Assembly: GCA_036269135.1 (NCBI GenBank)
Contig: DATASQ010000062.1
Location: 53,571 to 117,570, forward strand
DNA length: 64,000 nucleotides
Source: Palsa-343 sp036269135
Lineage (GTDB): Bacteria; Acidobacteriota; Terriglobia; Terriglobales; Acidobacteriaceae
Reading direction: 5' to 3'
The notes beneath the pieces are model-generated. The model did not search any database, was not told where the DNA came from, and saw only the letters and a list, made by a program, of their open reading frames with translations. Shown here piece by piece: positions 60,969 through 64,000 of the stretch. Within the stretch, counting starts at the first letter, position 1. Each line of letters begins with the position of its first letter. Made by a program: the position numbers and the translations under genes.

Positions 60969-61337
60969 ATGGCGAACGACGACTCAAACGATGAGTCCAC
61001 CTGGCCCTCTGCGCTCGACGCTCTTGTGGCTGCCGCGGCGCATCATCGGCTTTTGCTGGAGAATGGGCAGGTCCGTGTAATCGAAGCGGTAATTTCACGC
61101 GGGGACCGCACCCCCGACCATACCCATCGCTGGCCGAGCGTGCAGTACATCCGCTCGTGGAGTGATTTCATCCGCCGCGACGGCAACGGCCATGTCACGC
61201 TTGATACTCGCATGGCAATCACCCCCGAGGTGGGGGCCGTGCTTTGGTCCGAACCGTATCCTGTGCATTCAGTCGAAAACATCGGAACCGGTGAATTGCG
61301 GGTGATCGCTGTGGAGATCAAAACCACTCCCTTGTAG
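60969..61337 (+). CDS. Small cupin-fold protein
   Basis: The 122-residue protein is a single-domain cupin. The first strands contain VIEAVISRGDRTPDHTHRWPSVQYI, whose HTH and later residues resemble the G(X)5HXH cupin-1 motif in reduced form. The second motif region is LWSEPYPVHSVENIG, with a single His. The ATG at 60969 is chosen with AGAGAG upstream; 60921 would add 16 residues without homology-like features. Metal binding is possible and the reaction unknown. It is the last ordinary gene before the accessory right end. Confidence 0.7.
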   Translation: MANDDSNDESTWPSALDALVAAAAHHRLLLENGQVRVIEAVISRGDRTPDHTHRWPSVQYIRSWSDFIRRDGNGHVTLDTRMAITPEVGAVLWSEPYPVHSVENIGTGELRVIAVEIKTTPL

Positions 61338-61669
61338 GCCGGCACATTCCGAGGGAGTTCGCTGGCATTTCAGATTGTCGAGACATCGAAAGAGTCGTCG
61401 CCGCTCGAATATGCCGAACCACCGGCAACCCGCAAATCTCAGTCCCCCCCAGAACCGAGATTCCCCCGAGCACGAGGAAATCCCCCCATCTGTGGAAATC
61501 CTGTCAAGCCCCCCGAGCCCTGACTAAAGTAACAGATGCTGATACAAAACAACTTCCACGCCAAAATTCCGTCCAAATCCTGGCAGTAAATCCGTTCGAA
61601 CCTGGTATTCTGAACCGGTAATTATCCCTTCAGGACAAGTATAATGGAGGCACCGTGACAGGGCAAGAG
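61338..61669. other. AT-mixed spacer with an array of C-tracts
   Basis: There is no gene. Four runs of 5-7 C occur at 61444-61450, 61463-61467, 61482-61487 and 61509-61514, roughly every 19-27 bases. A TATAAT lies at 61640-61645 without a clear -35. The region marks the transition from the GC-rich core to the AT-richer right end. Confidence 0.5.
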
Positions 61670-61696
61670 AAAGCCCCAGCACTTTCCGGGGCTTTT
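61670..61696. terminator. Bidirectional intrinsic terminator behind the toxin-antitoxin pair
   Basis: The perfect 8-bp stem AAAGCCCC / GGGGCTTT has a 10-nt loop and T-rich flanks on both strands. It lies 22 nt behind the antitoxin stop on the minus strand. Confidence 0.75.
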
Positions 61697-61717
61697 CATG
61701 TTAAAGAGAGGATTTTT

Positions 61718-62245
61718 CTAGGCGGCTTTTTGGTCAGTGCACCACTGCTCAGGCGACTCAATCTTCCTTATCTGAATCGACTCGACCGACTTTTCCTTAA
61801 TAGAATTCAGCCAAGCTTCAACGTTCTTCGCAATCTTAGCCAGGATGACATGATCGTCCACAATCATCCCATAGGTGAGGCGAATTAACTTGTCCAGAGG
61901 TTCGGAAACCGTGTGTTTCCCAGTTTCCAGCCTAGAGAAGTGTTCCGGACTCGTGCCGACAAGCCCAGCGAAATCCGCTGCTTTCTTGCCAGCTCGCTTT
62001 CTCAAAAACTTGATTTCCTCTCCGTGGAGGATTCCCTTCTTCATCACTACAGATTCAGCGATGACGTTCATTAGCTGGGTTGGCGCCGGAATTTCGGCCG
62101 CCAGCGCGCCGCACTTTTCGCAAGCCCAATATTTGATACCAATCAGATAAACATTTGGCAAACCGGAATCCCGGAAATGATACGGCTTATCAGGCGTTGC
62201 AAAGTGCTCGATACGGTCAATTTTTGAACAGACGTGCTCAGTCAT
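61718..62245 (-). CDS. MqsA/YgiT-type antitoxin with HTH domain
   Basis: The 175-residue protein has an N-terminal YgiT-like part (YHFRDSGLPNVYLIGIKYWACEKCG). Only one CxxC remains; the first Cys pair is reduced to a single Cys (VCSKI). An Xre-type HTH follows at about residues 72-125, with EIKFLRKRAGKKAADFAGLVG and TSPEHFSRLETGKHTVSEPLDKL. The start overlaps the stop of the upstream toxin-like gene by 8 nt. As in mqsRA, the toxin comes first and the antitoxin second. Likely a DNA-binding autorepressor that neutralises the partner. Confidence 0.82.
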   Translation of the reverse strand: MTEHVCSKIDRIEHFATPDKPYHFRDSGLPNVYLIGIKYWACEKCGALAAEIPAPTQLMNVIAESVVMKKGILHGEEIKFLRKRAGKKAADFAGLVGTSPEHFSRLETGKHTVSEPLDKLIRLTYGMIVDDHVILAKIAKNVEAWLNSIKEKSVESIQIRKIESPEQWCTDQKAA

Positions 62246-62609
62246 CGGGCCATCTCGTTACTACGGTGAAGCGATAGTGCCGTGGATCCAAGGCGATTAC
62301 AACGCTGAACTCGCGATCCTCGACATCGCGAGTTCTTATTTCGTATTTCCATTGCCAATTTTCTTCGCTAAATTCGTCGACTTTGAATTCGTCCCACTCA
62401 CGGTTCAACCCAAAGAGAACATCGTTGAAATCAATTTTTCTCTCAGGATGATCGAATTTCGAGTGGAGGGTCTGCATTTCGCAGTATGCCCCTTCATCTC
62501 CCAGCGCCTTCAGAACAATTTCCCGCACTTCTGAACGGCTCAGCTGCTTTGGCCGTGTTGGCTTTTTGGCTACAACTGCGTCACTTTTCTTTTCGGCCCC
62601 ACTTGACAT
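62238..62609 (-). CDS. DUF4258/MqsR-like putative toxin
   Basis: The 123-residue protein has a Lys-rich N-terminus (AEKKSDAVVAKKPTRPKQLSRSEV). Its C-terminal domain matches the DUF4258 layout: HSKFDHPERKIDFNDVLFGLN, then WKYEIRTRDVEDREFSVVIALDPRHYRFTVVTRW. Such domains are RNase-fold toxins found next to YgiT-type antitoxins. The ATG at 62609 is chosen; longer frames to 62792 overlap the divergent promoter region. The assignment is by fold-like pattern plus partner gene; toxicity is inferred. Confidence 0.65.
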   Translation of the reverse strand: MSSGAEKKSDAVVAKKPTRPKQLSRSEVREIVLKALGDEGAYCEMQTLHSKFDHPERKIDFNDVLFGLNREWDEFKVDEFSEENWQWKYEIRTRDVEDREFSVVIALDPRHYRFTVVTRWPDD

Positions 62610-62769
62610 AATGTTAATTCCATTCTGGAGAATGTCAACGAACTTTTTGGATACGTTGCTCCCTCGTACGGTCCCGAAGTAACGGCTTCTCGGTATTATA
62701 TCCCCGATGAATCCGAAGTGAAGCAAGCGTGAATCAAACAGTGAAGCGGAAAAGGAATCTTGTGGTACC

Positions 62770-63231
62770 ATGATGCTCATGGACACGAGCATCTATTCTC
62801 GGGCCGTCGCAGAAGCAAAAGGTGAACTGGCTGGCATCCGAGTTGAGTATGAGCGCTTGGCAAAGCGCAAGGCTCAACTTGAGGCATTCATCGCCAACGG
62901 CGAGCCGCTTCTGCCTCCAGAGAAAGAGGCAACGTTGCGGTTTCCTACTGCTCCTCCGCCTACATTTGAAATTCCCTCCCAAGAGGAGACGCCGATATGG
63001 AAGGCAGTTGTGCTGTCGATCAATGGCAAGCACAATCGCTTCACCGTAAAGGACGGATTGGAAGGGTTGGAGAGGATTGGCCGTCCCATTCAGTCTAAGA
63101 ACAAATTCCAAATCCTCAGAGCTGTACTGATGAGGCGACCCGATGTGTTCGAGAAGATCGGGAAGGGATTGTTTCGCGTAAAGGAAGGAATAGTAGCCGA
63201 AGGAGCAGCCGAAGCCGCCCCTTCGGCGTAG
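62770..63231 (+). CDS. Hypothetical coiled-coil protein
   Basis: No family is recognised. The 153-residue product has a predicted coiled coil at about residues 12-45 (AVAEAKGELAGIRVEYERLAKRKAQLEAF), a Pro-rich linker, and a compact C-terminal part (AVVLSINGKHNRFTVKDGLEGLERIG) that looks like a winged-helix fold. It is divergent from the toxin gene, and the 160-bp gap between them should hold both promoters. Starts at 62770, 62773 or 62779 are all possible. Confidence 0.65.
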   Translation: MMLMDTSIYSRAVAEAKGELAGIRVEYERLAKRKAQLEAFIANGEPLLPPEKEATLRFPTAPPPTFEIPSQEETPIWKAVVLSINGKHNRFTVKDGLEGLERIGRPIQSKNKFQILRAVLMRRPDVFEKIGKGLFRVKEGIVAEGAAEAAPSA

Positions 63232-63492
63232 CAGGCTTGGGAATCATCGGAGCGCCCTAAGCAAGTGACCCGGTGATGCCAAGAGAGAGGAGGTGCAAAA
63301 CCATGCCCCTCTTTCTGCTGAAAGGCGCTGGAATGGCGGTGCTCTGTTCGATATCGAACGGGGCGCCGTCATAGGCGCGATGGGGATAGTATACCCTCTC
63401 CATGCGCGCGTACAATTACCTCGTGGGTAACGCTAAAGAGTCACGTTCAGACTTCACACGGTCAGACTTCCACGCTCTGATTCGCAAGGCAG
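63232..63492. other. Spacer with palindrome and micro-ORF next to the IS element
   Basis: The 14-bp perfect palindrome GTTCGATATCGAAC lies at 63346-63359. A 23-codon ORF (63303-63374, MPLFLLKGAGMAVLCSISNG) has GGAGGT 9 nt before its ATG and spans the palindrome. The end of the IS element should lie between about 63420 and 63492, but I cannot fix its terminal repeat. Confidence 0.45.
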
Positions 63493-64000
63493 TCAATTCG
63501 CCTTATCGCCAACCTGCTCCAAAAGGGCAACGAACATCGGCTGCCCAGCCGTCCGGCGATTGTAGCGGAAAGCGTACTCGTCCAGGTAAGACTGCAAATA
63601 CTTCCGACTGACGGAGTGGTAGACGCCTCCGATCCCGCGCTTTACCAGACTCCAGAATCCCTCAATCGAATTGGTGTGAGCGTTGCCCATAACGTAGACG
63701 TTCTGCTGATGCTGAACGCGGTGGTGGACGTAGCCGTGCTCGTGCATCTTCATCCAGCCATAGACCGGATACTCGTCCGTGTAGACCGTGCTGGACGGCA
63801 GGACGCATTCCTTGATGATCGGAAACAGCGTCTTCGCTTTCACGTCCGGCGTCACGCGGGCAATCACTCTTCCGCCCCGCTCAACCATGCCGAATACTGG
63901 AGTCTTCGGAGAATCCTTGCCGGGGCGTCCGCTGTCTACGCGCTTGCTGGCGTGCTTGTTCTTGTCCTTGCCTCCAACGTACATCTCGTCCGCTTCAACT
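63493..64000 (-). mobile_element. IS1595-family (ISXO2-like) transposase, N-terminal part outside window
   Basis: The open frame runs off the right edge, so only the catalytic C-terminal part is seen. The first catalytic Asp is in VEADEMYVGGK right at the edge, the second is in VYTDEYPVYGW, and the third acidic residue is in HTNSIEGFWSLVKRGIGG. All three are intact and there is no internal stop, so the element may be active. The zinc-finger N-terminus typical of the family would lie beyond base 64000. Confidence 0.88.

Noticed and set aside
63402..63611. Plus-strand ORF of 69 codons at the IS end
   Set aside because: Its 3' half is antisense to the transposase and it has no ribosome-binding site; it is probably chance reading of the IS terminus.

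Overview
The window looks like chromosomal DNA of an acidobacterium (Acidobacteriota, Terriglobia-like). The signs are three tandem ADOP-type orphan permeases behind a PadR regulator, large TonB-receptor-like proteins with an N-terminal carboxypeptidase-regulatory-like domain, an acidobacterial VWA protein, a BNR/sortilin-like secreted protein, high GC and short intergenic gaps. All assignments come from reading the sequence and its translations; no database search was run.

Layout. 1-2549: end of an aa3/caa3-type cytochrome c oxidase operon (subunit I is cut by the window edge, then III and IV). 2900-9118: TonB receptor-like protein, CDP-alcohol phosphatidyltransferase, GreA, RuvX, MltG and a LolA-like lipoprotein. 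9123-14298: GT39 glycosyltransferase and a CHAD / Ppx / SixA group that points to polyphosphate. 14434-18960 (minus strand): Cys/His-rich secreted protein, TonB receptor-like protein, UbiA-like membrane protein and methyltransferase in one apparent operon. 19011-23089 (minus strand): VWA protein, then a four-gene RiPP cluster of Cys-rich precursor, DUF692/MNIO oxygenase, DUF2063 partner and DoxX. This is the same order as hvfABCD and bufferin loci, and it is the most interesting system here.

23444-34050: MFS transporter, CPBP-like protein, gyrA, Rieske oxygenase, GH57/DUF3536 enzyme, tatA, a secreted LolA-like protein and an SDR. 34159-42789: PadR plus three ADOP permeases. 42829-45674: small secreted and membrane proteins and ffh. 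45764-48357: metY-metX behind a Met/Cys-rich leader peptide and an intrinsic terminator, which reads as a transcription attenuator. 48462-49171: an SDR gene broken by a 5-bp tandem duplication. 49209-55106: DinB-like protein, BNR protein, micro-ORFs, SDR and a DUF3309-like peptide. 55245-55321: tRNA-Arg(ACG). 55447-61337: hypotheticals, TPR protein, DUF3300 protein and cupin.

61338-64000 looks accessory: C-tract spacer DNA, a DUF4258-like toxin with an MqsA/YgiT-type antitoxin, an unknown coiled-coil protein and an IS1595-type transposase that runs off the window. Composition becomes more AT-rich here. Dispersed elements include 7-bp-period intergenic repeats at three gene ends and a GGTGCCC-type element at three sites.
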